Of a stretch of DNA of 64,000 nucleotides, positions 15,588-22,703 are shown piece after piece. The notes under the pieces were generated by a model. The model was not told the DNA's origin and made no database searches. It saw only the letters and a list, made by a program, of their open reading frames with translations. This DNA comes from RGIG5050 sp045636065 (GTDB lineage: Bacteria; Verrucomicrobiota; Kiritimatiellia; RFP12; UBA1067). The position numbers and the translations under genes are program-made. The stretch lies in assembly GCA_045636065.1 (NCBI GenBank), contig JAZTWW010000063.1, positions 12,891 to 76,890 of the forward strand, given 5' to 3'. Position 1 is the stretch's first letter. Each line of letters opens with the position of its first letter.

Positions 15588-17096
15588 ATGGAGAAGGACA
15601 GAAACCTGATTCTGACGGGCTGGGGCTACGCGGAATACGTGGCCTCGGCGGCAGTCGCATTGAAGGGGCTTGGCGGCAGAGCGGATGTCTACGGCGTGAG
15701 CCGCAGGCGTCTGCCGGAGTTCCTTGGAGAGCTCGCGGAGAAAAGCGGAAATCCAAAATGGGAACGAATATATCTTCTTGGCCTTTCGTTGAGCGGCGAT
15801 CCGCAATCGCTCAAGGCGGCTCTTGCGAAGCTGAAGGCGAAAGGCGTGGAGGTTACATGGATAAGCGCGTTTGAAATGCCTGGACACATAGCCGCGATGC
15901 TTGAAGGCGACATGGAAGTGCGCTACCATGACGGGAGCCTTCTTGAGGCGGCCGGGCAGATGTTTGGCGTGGATGTCGATGCGTTCATGCCGTTCCTCAA
16001 AGATAGAAAGAGGGCTCCGGCGGATGTTCGCGCCTACTTCACGCTTATCGACGCGGCCCAGTTCCACTACCGCAACTATCAGGACGAATCGCTCTACGCC
16101 ACGACCGTCCGCTATCTCGCCGGCGGTGTCCGTCCGGCGGCGTGGGAGACCGACGTAAGAAGCGCCGTCGAACATTACGACCGCTACGGCAGCAGGGAGC
16201 TGCTCGGGAAAAGCAAGGCGGTCACGACATTGCAGGACCGCATCAACCGGGTGGCTGTGCATGAACACGCCCGCGTCCTCATCCTCGGCGAAAGCGGCAC
16301 CGGCAAGGAGACCGTCGCCCAGCAGATCCACACGAAGAGTCCAAGATGCAAGATGCCGTTCATCGCCTTCAACTGCGCAAGCGTGACCAAAGACCTTCTG
16401 GAAGACAGGTTCTTCGGACACGAGCGCGGCGCGTTCACGAACGCCTTAGAGAGGACGGATGGCTTGTTCCTCCAGGCGGATGGCGGTACTCTCTTCCTCG
16501 ACGAGATAGGAGAGATGTCGCTGGAGGTTCAGGCGCTCCTGCTGCGAGTCCTCGAAGGCGGCCGGTTCATGCGCGTAGGAGGAAAGGAGGAGCTGACGTG
16601 CGATGTCCGGCTCATCACGGCCACGAATCGCGACCTGCCGCGTCTCGTGGTCGATGGAAAGTTCCGCGAAGACCTCTACCAACGCCTCAACGTGGTGCAG
16701 ATGAGAACGCCGTCGTTGCGCGAACACAAGGAGGATATTCCGGTCATCGCCAACGCATGGTGGCGCAAGTTCCACGACAACGCCATTCTCAAAGAAGAGC
16801 AGATCGCCGCGCTGATGGACTATGACTACCCCGGGAATGTCCGCGAACTGATCAACATTCTTGACAGGGCGACTGCCCTGGAGGAGTATGATTTTGAAGA
16901 GCTCATGCGCGAACACAAGGAGATGAACGCGGGGCTTTCGGGCGGCTTGGAATTGAAGTCGGGGCGCATCCCGGACAAACTCGAGGATGCGATCCGGATG
17001 CACATCCGCCGCGTCTACGAGAAGTACGGACAGAATCTCACCCGCGCCGCCGAAGCTCTCGACGTGAGCCGGAATACGGTGAGGAAGTATTTGTAG
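15588..17096 (+). CDS. sigma-54-dependent transcriptional activator with unusual sensor domain
   Basis: A 502-residue protein. Residues about 205-430 form an AAA+ sigma-54 interaction domain with Walker A GESGTGKE, the sigma-54-contacting loop as GAFTNA instead of GAFTGA, Walker B GGTLFLDEIGEM and ATNRDLPRL. The C-terminus is a Fis-type helix-turn-helix (NLTRAAEALDVSRNTVRKYL). The N-terminal 190 residues are neither a receiver, GAF, PAS nor an obvious RtcR-type CARF domain; alternating strands and helices (IYLLGLSLSGDP, GVEVTWISAFEMP, EVRYHDGS) loosely recall DHH phosphoesterases without their metal ligands. A -24/-12 target promoter was not found nearby. The ATG at 15588 is chosen because upstream sequence lacks a start with a ribosome site. 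Confidence 0.8.
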   Translation: MEKDRNLILTGWGYAEYVASAAVALKGLGGRADVYGVSRRRLPEFLGELAEKSGNPKWERIYLLGLSLSGDPQSLKAALAKLKAKGVEVTWISAFEMPGHIAAMLEGDMEVRYHDGSLLEAAGQMFGVDVDAFMPFLKDRKRAPADVRAYFTLIDAAQFHYRNYQDESLYATTVRYLAGGVRPAAWETDVRSAVEHYDRYGSRELLGKSKAVTTLQDRINRVAVHEHARVLILGESGTGKETVAQQIHTKSPRCKMPFIAFNCASVTKDLLEDRFFGHERGAFTNALERTDGLFLQADGGTLFLDEIGEMSLEVQALLLRVLEGGRFMRVGGKEELTCDVRLITATNRDLPRLVVDGKFREDLYQRLNVVQMRTPSLREHKEDIPVIANAWWRKFHDNAILKEEQIAALMDYDYPGNVRELINILDRATALEEYDFEELMREHKEMNAGLSGGLELKSGRIPDKLEDAIRMHIRRVYEKYGQNLTRAAEALDVSRNTVRKYL

Positions 17097-17107
17097 GATG
17101 GAAAACT

Positions 17108-17346
17108 GGGGACAGTCTCCGATGACGCCTCCATCATTCGCCATAAATACTATATTCGCCATAAATACCATATTTGTCATAAATGTCATCATTCGCGATA
17201 AATGCCATTTTGCGGCATGTTCGTGAATCCTTGCCAATTAACGGCAAGATTTTCCATTTTTTTTTCGTGGTCGCGCGTCAGCGCCAGCGATCTAAAGTGC
17301 CACCTGCCGGATATGGCGGATTCCGCTAAATCGCCAAATCAGGTGT
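17108..17346. repeat. intergenic repeat family, copy E (near full length)
   Basis: It has the same block order as copy D, with GGGGACAGTC 11 bp after the activator's stop codon and the CCATAAATAC block duplicated (17140-17172). The two mini-hairpins are ATGCC/GGCAT and CTTGCC/GGCAAG. A T-run replaces CCAGCC before TCGTGGTCGCGCGTCAGC, and a terminal CACCTG/CAGGTG pair closes the copy. Much of the 417-bp gap before the next gene is this copy. Confidence 0.8.
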
Positions 17347-17362
17347 ACCAAAGTCTTCAGGA

Positions 17363-17373
17363 TATGGTATAAT
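17363..17373 (+). promoter_or_regulatory. extended -10 box after repeat copy E
   Basis: TATGG followed by TATAAT at 17368-17373 matches the extended -10 form seen at several genes in the window. No convincing -35 is present. It may contribute a constitutive transcript through the effector gene at 17514. Confidence 0.4.
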
Positions 17374-17440
17374 ATTCACGTCGTTAAGCTGGGATTCTAG
17401 ACGATAACCGGAAGGAGCTGGAAAGAGAGCGAGTGCAGCT

Positions 17441-17472
17441 GTAACTTTTCGCCGCGCTGCGTGTAGACAAGG
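17441..17472 (+). promoter_or_regulatory. shared effector promoter element, copy 2
   Basis: The 32-bp block begins GTAAC, has GCGTGTA at its positions 19-25 and ends GG, ending 41 bp before the ATG at 17514. It is the same element as at 18800-18831 and, inverted, at 7326-7357. Confidence 0.65.
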
Positions 17473-17513
17473 CAGAGAATGGAAACGATTTAAACCTTAA
17501 AATGGGAACAACC

Positions 17514-18641
17514 ATGGCAATCAACCTTAATCATTCGATTTTCGGCAAGCAGTTCGCGGCTTTCGCCGACTTCGCAAGACTCAACGAGGGCAATCCTGAC
17601 ACCCTTGTGTGCATGGGTGGCAACGAAAATCCGCTTGAGCCGTGGGACAGGGACAAGAATCCCCGGAGGATCGTCGCCAAGACCGACGGCGACTCCATCA
17701 GGTCCAGGACGAACCTGTTCTACAGGCACAACGACAAGGCGTCAGTCAACGACGAGGTGCGCAGGATATTCAAGGACACCATCCTCAGCGTCTGCAATGT
17801 CGACAAGATCGAAGATCTGCCCGAATCCATCCGCGACGTGATGAATAAGCAAGACTACGGCAAAGGTCGCCCGCTTTCCGTGCGCCGCATCAAGGCAGTG
17901 ACCGACGCCGTTACGGCGTGCGCGAAGATGCAGGAGGATAACATCAGGGAGAGCAGGCTCGACGCGGACTATAACGTATCCGTGAACAGCGACAGCTTCC
18001 AGAATGCCGGCGAGCCCAAGATAAAGGATATCCCAGTCGACGAGCCCAAGGAGGAGATCGACCTGGAGGAGGCGAGCAAGCCGGTCGAGAGCCTGCGCGT
18101 TAGGATCGGCTCCGGCCGCGGCAACATCCAGCCCATCAGCCAGAATGTGCTCTCGGCCAAGGTGAAGAGCCTCTATGGCGGCATCCCCGGGCACGGGGAC
18201 CTTGTCTCGGCGGTCGCCATCGAGACGATAAAGGCGGTGGACGGGCGGATTGCCGAGAACGAGCTTGAGAAGATCGACTACGACGAGTGCGAGCAGCTGT
18301 TCAACTCCACGGAGGCGATCGATCTTTCCAGAGACCTTGAGTCCATGACCTCCGACCCCCAGGACATCAGCAATGCGCTCAACCGCATCCGCAGAAAGGC
18401 CTCGAACATGTTCGACGAGATCTTCCCCGAAGACGGGTCTTCCGGCCTCATGCGGGAGATCAAGCGGAATCTCTTCCTGAATTTCGCTCTTCTTCGCGTG
18501 AATGCCCTGGGCGCTTATGGCATGGACATTAAAAGGGTCAACAGGTTCCTCGTCAGCCAGCACGGCCAGGGGGAGATGCTCGATCTCATCGCCCCCGCGT
18601 TCCTGAGGCAGAATGCGGGATTTGACATCAGGAAGCGGTAG
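17514..18641 (+). CDS. putative type III effector (375 aa) sharing the DYGKG module
   Basis: Function unknown. Residues about 79-125 (RRIFK, LPESI, DYGKGRPL, RRIKAV) match residues 70-116 of the 699-residue protein at 5184-7283, defining a common N-terminal module. After it comes a charged linker (about 155-190) and a helical C-terminal part with NALNRIRRKASNMFDE. No signal peptide or membrane segment. I prefer the ATG at 17514 to the one at 17502 because it keeps the 41-bp distance to the shared promoter element. The frame stops at TAG 18639-18641, yet the same frame is open again from 18651 to 18803, so this gene may once have been about 50 codons longer. No chaperone gene is adjacent. Confidence 0.55.
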   Translation: MAINLNHSIFGKQFAAFADFARLNEGNPDTLVCMGGNENPLEPWDRDKNPRRIVAKTDGDSIRSRTNLFYRHNDKASVNDEVRRIFKDTILSVCNVDKIEDLPESIRDVMNKQDYGKGRPLSVRRIKAVTDAVTACAKMQEDNIRESRLDADYNVSVNSDSFQNAGEPKIKDIPVDEPKEEIDLEEASKPVESLRVRIGSGRGNIQPISQNVLSAKVKSLYGGIPGHGDLVSAVAIETIKAVDGRIAENELEKIDYDECEQLFNSTEAIDLSRDLESMTSDPQDISNALNRIRRKASNMFDEIFPEDGSSGLMREIKRNLFLNFALLRVNALGAYGMDIKRVNRFLVSQHGQGEMLDLIAPAFLRQNAGFDIRKR

Positions 18642-18650
18642 CCTTGATGA

Positions 18651-18803
18651 CTGCACCAGCCCGTCGCCAACAACGTCCTGGACAGAAAGACGAAGGACCT
18701 TGTCGTCAACTACGCCAAGATCGCGGCGGACAAACTCCAGAAGGGCTTCTGCCCATACTGCTTCGCCCGGGACGGCTTCGACAAATTCTTCACAGTCGAG
18801 TAA
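18651..18803 (+). pseudogene. severed in-frame tail of the upstream effector gene
   Basis: After TAG, CCT, TGA, TGA the frame of the upstream gene stays open for 50 codons with protein-like content (NVLDRKTKDLVVNYAKIAA, GFCPYCFARDGFDKFF) and ends at TAA 18801-18803. No start codon with a ribosome site is present. A CPYC motif stands out. Disruption of a longer effector by small local changes is the simplest explanation. Confidence 0.4.
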
Positions 18804-18831
18804 CCTTCCGCTGCGCGGCGTGTAGAAAGGG
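18800..18831 (+). promoter_or_regulatory. shared effector promoter element, copy 3
   Basis: The block has GTAAC at 18800-18804 and GCGTGTA at 18818-18824, ending 41 bp before the ATG at 18873. Spacing and sequence agree with the copies at 17441 and 7326; it overlaps the stop codon of the severed tail. Confidence 0.65.
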
Positions 18832-18872
18832 TGTAGAGGCAAGCAGAAACCCAAGAAGAAAGCAGGCAGCCA

Positions 18873-21542
18873 ATGAGCGGATTGAATTCCATATCAGGAC
18901 TCAACAGGGTCAACGTTGATTACCGTCCTCAAGTCGAGGCGGCGGGGAATCAGCATGGCCGGAACGGGAACGTCGAGACCGGCGCGCAGCCGGCCCAGCC
19001 TCTGGAGGGCGCGGGCTCGGACAAGAGCATCGTTAAGCAGCTTGACGTGCTGCTTCTCAACGCCGCAAGGAAGTCTGTCGCGGCGGACGCCGGGCGGAAG
19101 ATCGCCGATGAGCGCGACGCCCTGATCGGCGCAGGCATCCCGGAGGCCGAGGCTGACGAGATCAAAAGGCTCGCGAGAGTTGCGACGGAGAAGCTGCGCG
19201 CGCTCGACAAGTGCACGGGAAGCCAGATCGCGGATGCCGTGGAAATGAAGCAGAACAAGCTCGTGCGCAAGGAAACCGCCGGCAGCAAGGCCGTGCTTGA
19301 GGCTCTGGACGCCCAGAGGGCCCTTTCCGACAAACTGTACAAGCTTAACGGAAAACTCTCCAGAAGAGGGGCTGACGGAGAGCTGCTGGACCGTCTTTTC
19401 GAGCTCCAGTTCCAGTGCGACCGGCGCGAGACGGAGATAAACTCGATAATCATCCGGATGCACGAGCTCAAGAACGCCGTCGAGAAGGGAAAGGATGCCG
19501 ACCCGCGCAGCAAGGAGCTTCTGGATGCGAAGTTCATGGACCTCATACCGCGCGAGGCGCTTTTGATGCACGGCACGGCGGATGCGCTGGAGATGATGAA
19601 AAACCGCTTCGGCAACGGCGTCGCCGCGCTCGCCCAGAAGCTCGATGCCTTCTCCGCCAATGGCGACGCCAACATGACAAAGGCGGATCTCGACGAGCTC
19701 AAGGACAGCATCAAGCACATGAAGGATGCAATCCAGGACGTCCGGAAGAACGGCATCGATGTCCGCGGCGGGAAAGACGGCGGGGAAATCAGCAGGATCA
19801 TCGTGGACAGGACGGTGCTCGATGAGATGGATGGCGTTCTCTGCGAGGTCGAGGCGAAGTTCGCCGACGCGAAGAAGCATTACGTCGAAAGCGTGCGCAA
19901 GGCGTTCGTGGAGGAGGTCAGGCAGAGCCTTCTGCCCGACCCGCCCGATCCGTCGTTCGACTTCGACGACGATTTCCGCGTCTATCGCGACGCGGTAGAG
20001 GCGTTCGCCAAAGCGCTCGACGACATGGCGCGCACCGGATCCGTCGACCCGCTTGAGGAGGCGATTCTGGCCCTGGATGGAGCCACGCAGCTCCAGGGGA
20101 TCGAGGATAGGATTTCAGATGTCCTCCAGCAAAACCGCTATGCCGGAGATGTGGCCGATAAGGCTGCAAAGTGCTATGTCGACATAAGGCTCGTCGCAGC
20201 CCAGTTCAAGGAGATGGTTGCAAGCACCAACCGCTATCTGCAGGGCGGCGAAGCCAAGCTGAGCGCCGGCGACGTCCGTAGGATGTTCCTCGGCGAGGTC
20301 GGCATCTCAAGCGTAGTCGAGGCGAGGGTCCGCGGGTTCAACGCGGGCGACGCGAATGGCGCGGCGGACGACGCCAACGTTGTGGACAGCAAGCTCCTCG
20401 GCAAGGGCGCCGCAGGCAGCGCCTATCTGCTGACGATGAAAGACGGCTCCGAGCTCGTCTTCAAGCCTGAACTCGAAGGGCGTCTGGGGCTCGGACTGCA
20501 GGCGGCCGGGCACAGCGCCTATGCCGAAAGCCAGAACGTGGCGAACCTGAACCTCGCCACCTGCGACACCGCCAAGGCTCTTGGATGCGAGGATGTCGTC
20601 GTGAAGTATTCCGTCGGCAGCCACAAGGGGCAGTTCGGAATGTTCATGGAGAAGGCGCCCGGCGTCTCCGGCGCGAAGTTCGGCAAGGGGAAGATCGAGG
20701 TCAAGGACGCCAACGAGCGCAGCCGGATCAAGGGCCAGATCGCCAGGAAGCTGAACCGCCTCCAGTGGCTGGACGCCATCAGCGGCCAGGGAGACCGCAG
20801 CGGCAGCAACTATTTCCTGCACATCGACGAGAACAACCACGATGTGACGCTGAAGGGCATCGACAACGACGCGTCGTTCGTCAAGAACCGCATCGGCATG
20901 CAGAAGTACAAGTTTGAGGGGGAGAAGGCCCAGGAATTCCTTGCGTTTCTCGATGAAGTCTGCTCGACGATCCACAATGGCGACGAAGAGGGGGCGGAAT
21001 TCGAGCGCTGCAACAAATCGCCCGCCATTTCGGCAGACGAAGAGACGGGAACGGTCATCGTCGATCTCTCCAAGGCCGGGACGGCGCAGGAGATCGGACT
21101 TGCGCTGACGATGACCGTCGGCGCCCAGTCGATCGCGATGCCCGATGTAATCGACAGCGATATGTACGATAGGCTCATGGAGCTGGACCAGAACGACAAC
21201 GCGAAGGCCGCATACTTCGATTCGATCAGACCGCGCCTCTCCGACGAGGGGTTCGAGGCCGCCAAACTGCGGCTCGAGGATGCGATCAGATACGCCAAGG
21301 AGCTGAAAGACGCCAAAAAGGTCGTTGGCGGCGACGACTGGATTGCGATCGCCAGCGCCAAGCGCCCCGATGGGGCCGGCGAAAAGCTCAAGGTCGTCAA
21401 TTCCTCCGGAGACGAGATCGAGGTGACCGCCGAGACGTTCAACGACGAGGATCCGCGGCTGAAGCGCTTTGCACAGGACGGCATCAAGGGCTCCTGCCCG
21501 TCATACTACATGCGCGACGGCCTGGACGGGCTCTTTGACTGA
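18873..21542 (+). CDS. large putative effector with atypical kinase-like domain (889 aa)
   Basis: Residues 1-60 are Gly/Asn/Gln-rich and disordered, as in secretion signals. Residues about 60-500 are long charged helices. At about 505-535 there is a glycine loop followed by a Lys in a strand (LLGKGAAGSAYLL, ELVFKPE). Near 632-650 WLDAISGQGDRSGSNYFL reads like the catalytic D-x-x-x-x-N loop, and GIDNDASF near 662 like the metal-binding loop of atypical kinases (PI3/4-kinase, HipA, FAM20 types). The C-terminal 200 residues are unassigned. Many pathogen effectors are atypical kinases, so host-directed phosphorylation is plausible but unproven. It lies behind the shared promoter element and has no neighbouring chaperone. 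No good ribosome site is visible. Confidence 0.55.
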   Translation: MSGLNSISGLNRVNVDYRPQVEAAGNQHGRNGNVETGAQPAQPLEGAGSDKSIVKQLDVLLLNAARKSVAADAGRKIADERDALIGAGIPEAEADEIKRLARVATEKLRALDKCTGSQIADAVEMKQNKLVRKETAGSKAVLEALDAQRALSDKLYKLNGKLSRRGADGELLDRLFELQFQCDRRETEINSIIIRMHELKNAVEKGKDADPRSKELLDAKFMDLIPREALLMHGTADALEMMKNRFGNGVAALAQKLDAFSANGDANMTKADLDELKDSIKHMKDAIQDVRKNGIDVRGGKDGGEISRIIVDRTVLDEMDGVLCEVEAKFADAKKHYVESVRKAFVEEVRQSLLPDPPDPSFDFDDDFRVYRDAVEAFAKALDDMARTGSVDPLEEAILALDGATQLQGIEDRISDVLQQNRYAGDVADKAAKCYVDIRLVAAQFKEMVASTNRYLQGGEAKLSAGDVRRMFLGEVGISSVVEARVRGFNAGDANGAADDANVVDSKLLGKGAAGSAYLLTMKDGSELVFKPELEGRLGLGLQAAGHSAYAESQNVANLNLATCDTAKALGCEDVVVKYSVGSHKGQFGMFMEKAPGVSGAKFGKGKIEVKDANERSRIKGQIARKLNRLQWLDAISGQGDRSGSNYFLHIDENNHDVTLKGIDNDASFVKNRIGMQKYKFEGEKAQEFLAFLDEVCSTIHNGDEEGAEFERCNKSPAISADEETGTVIVDLSKAGTAQEIGLALTMTVGAQSIAMPDVIDSDMYDRLMELDQNDNAKAAYFDSIRPRLSDEGFEAAKLRLEDAIRYAKELKDAKKVVGGDDWIAIASAKRPDGAGEKLKVVNSSGDEIEVTAETFNDEDPRLKRFAQDGIKGSCPSYYMRDGLDGLFD

Positions 21543-21558
21543 GCGCCAAAATTCCATG

Positions 21559-21587
21559 TTGCTTAATTTCCCGTAATATAGTAGTAT
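21559..21587 (+). promoter_or_regulatory. possible promoter of the cupin lipoprotein gene
   Basis: TTGCTT at 21559-21564 and TAGTAT at 21582-21587 are 17 bp apart; TATAAA also begins at 21585. The match is moderate. Confidence 0.35.
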
Positions 21588-21622
21588 AAAACCTCTTCAT
21601 GATTTCACAAGGAAACAGGAAA

Positions 21623-22126
21623 ATGGCAACAGGAACGATGAAGTCCGTGTGGGGTAGGTTCGGTTCATTCACCATGGCTGCGGTAGGCGCGATGGCTCTC
21701 TTCGCGGCGGCAGGGTGCGCGTCGTCGAAGTGCTCTTCGACGTTCGCGGAGTACGACAACGTCACCGAGGTAAAGGTGATCGAGCTCAAGCGCACGTCGC
21801 AGAGCTGGGACGGCGCGGAGCTGCCCGACTATCCCGTCGGACGGCCGGAACTCGTCGTTAAGCGCTACGTGTTCCCGCGCGGCAGCAAACTCGGCTGGCA
21901 CCACCATCCCGTCATCAACTACGGCATCCTCCAGCAGGGCGAGCTTACGATCATCGGGCTTGACGGCACCGAGAAGACGGTTCACGCCGGCGAGGCTGTC
22001 GTCGAGATGGTCGGCACCATCCACCATGGCGAGAACCGCAGCGACAGGACAGTCGTTCTCGACATGTTCTACATCTCGCAGGATGGAACGCCGCTTGCCG
22101 TACAGCATCCGGAAATCGAGAAATAG
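21623..22126 (+). CDS. cupin-domain lipoprotein
   Basis: A 167-residue protein with a basic start, a hydrophobic segment and a lipobox (LFAAAGC, about residues 27-33), so it should be lipid-anchored after cleavage by signal peptidase II. The mature part is a single cupin: RGSKLGWHHHPVINYGILQQGELTI carries the His cluster of motif 1, and GEAVVEMVGTIHHGENRSD the motif 2 His. A metal-binding role is likely; the substrate is unknown. The ATG at 21623 is placed behind AAGGAAACAGGA; an earlier ATG at 21599 has no site. After its TAG stop the same frame stays open for another 57 codons. Confidence 0.75.
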   Translation: MATGTMKSVWGRFGSFTMAAVGAMALFAAAGCASSKCSSTFAEYDNVTEVKVIELKRTSQSWDGAELPDYPVGRPELVVKRYVFPRGSKLGWHHHPVINYGILQQGELTIIGLDGTEKTVHAGEAVVEMVGTIHHGENRSDRTVVLDMFYISQDGTPLAVQHPEIEK

Positions 22127-22153
22127 CCGGACGGCCGCTTTTCACGCTTCAAT

Positions 22154-22300
22154 GTGCTCGAGCATGACGGAAAGATGCTCGAGCATGAGGAGAGCGACGC
22201 CTTCTGCGAAAAGTCTGAGGAGGCGCTCAGAAGCTATCTTGATAGGCAGGTCGAATCGGGCGTAATAACCCCGGAGGAGCGAAAGGCGCTAAGGTGGTGA
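22154..22300 (+). CDS. possible 48-residue small protein
   Basis: A GTG-initiated frame (or ATG at 22175, 41 residues) in the 178-bp gap between the cupin and thioesterase genes. The C-terminal part SYLDRQVESGVITPEERKAL looks like a SHOCT-type short helical module. A 13-bp direct repeat (TGCTCGAGCATGA) lies in its start. It is in the same frame as the cupin gene and separated from it by one TAG. No strong ribosome site is present, so this is tentative. Confidence 0.3.
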   Translation: MLEHDGKMLEHEESDAFCEKSEEALRSYLDRQVESGVITPEERKALRW

Positions 22301-22304
22301 AACC

Positions 22305-22703
22305 ATGAAGAAGGCGACAGTCACATACCGCGTTCCGTACGCCGACACCGACCAGATGGGTGTCGTCTACTACGGCAACTATCTCAAGTACTTCGAAATG
22401 GCGCGCAACGAGCTTATGCGCGTTTGCGGCTACACGTACAAGCAGTGCGAGCAGGAGGGGTGGATGCTCCCCGTCCTGCACGCCGAGACCGACTACCACA
22501 GGCCCGCAAGGTACGACGATCTCATCGAGATCTCGGCGTGGTGTCGGTCCCTCAAGGGGATCCGCCTTGAGATCGCCTGCGAAGTCAGGGTGAACGGCGA
22601 GCTTCTCGTCGACGGCTTCACGCGCCACTGCTTCGTGTCTTCGGCGACGTTCCGCCCCGTTCCGCCGCCCGAACGCTTTCTGGAGTCCGTCAATGCGCCG
22701 TGA
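22305..22703 (+). CDS. YbgC-family acyl-CoA thioesterase
   Basis: A 132-residue hotdog-fold protein. The signature is complete: VPYADTDQMGVVYYGNYLKYFE near the N-terminus has the catalytic Asp, followed by WMLPVLHAETDYHRPARYDD. The family hydrolyses short-chain or acyl-carrier-bound thioesters; in proteobacteria the homologue sits with tol-pal, which is not the case here. The ATG follows AAGGTGGTGAAACC. The 3' end overlaps the trmB start by 11 bp, so the two are probably co-translated. Confidence 0.85.
   Translation: MKKATVTYRVPYADTDQMGVVYYGNYLKYFEMARNELMRVCGYTYKQCEQEGWMLPVLHAETDYHRPARYDDLIEISAWCRSLKGIRLEIACEVRVNGELLVDGFTRHCFVSSATFRPVPPPERFLESVNAP

Noticed and set aside
7541..17346. Integron gene-cassette array with the repeats as attC sites
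   Set aside because: The gene-repeat order is suggestive, but I could not find the canonical GTTRRRY and RYYYAAC core sites, an integrase gene or uniform cassette orientation.
18639..22300. TAG read as an amino acid (stop-codon reassignment)
   Set aside because: Two genes stay open after TAG, but trmB, the PQ-loop-like gene, the sigma-54 activator and the NusG-like gene end normally at TAG at sensible lengths.
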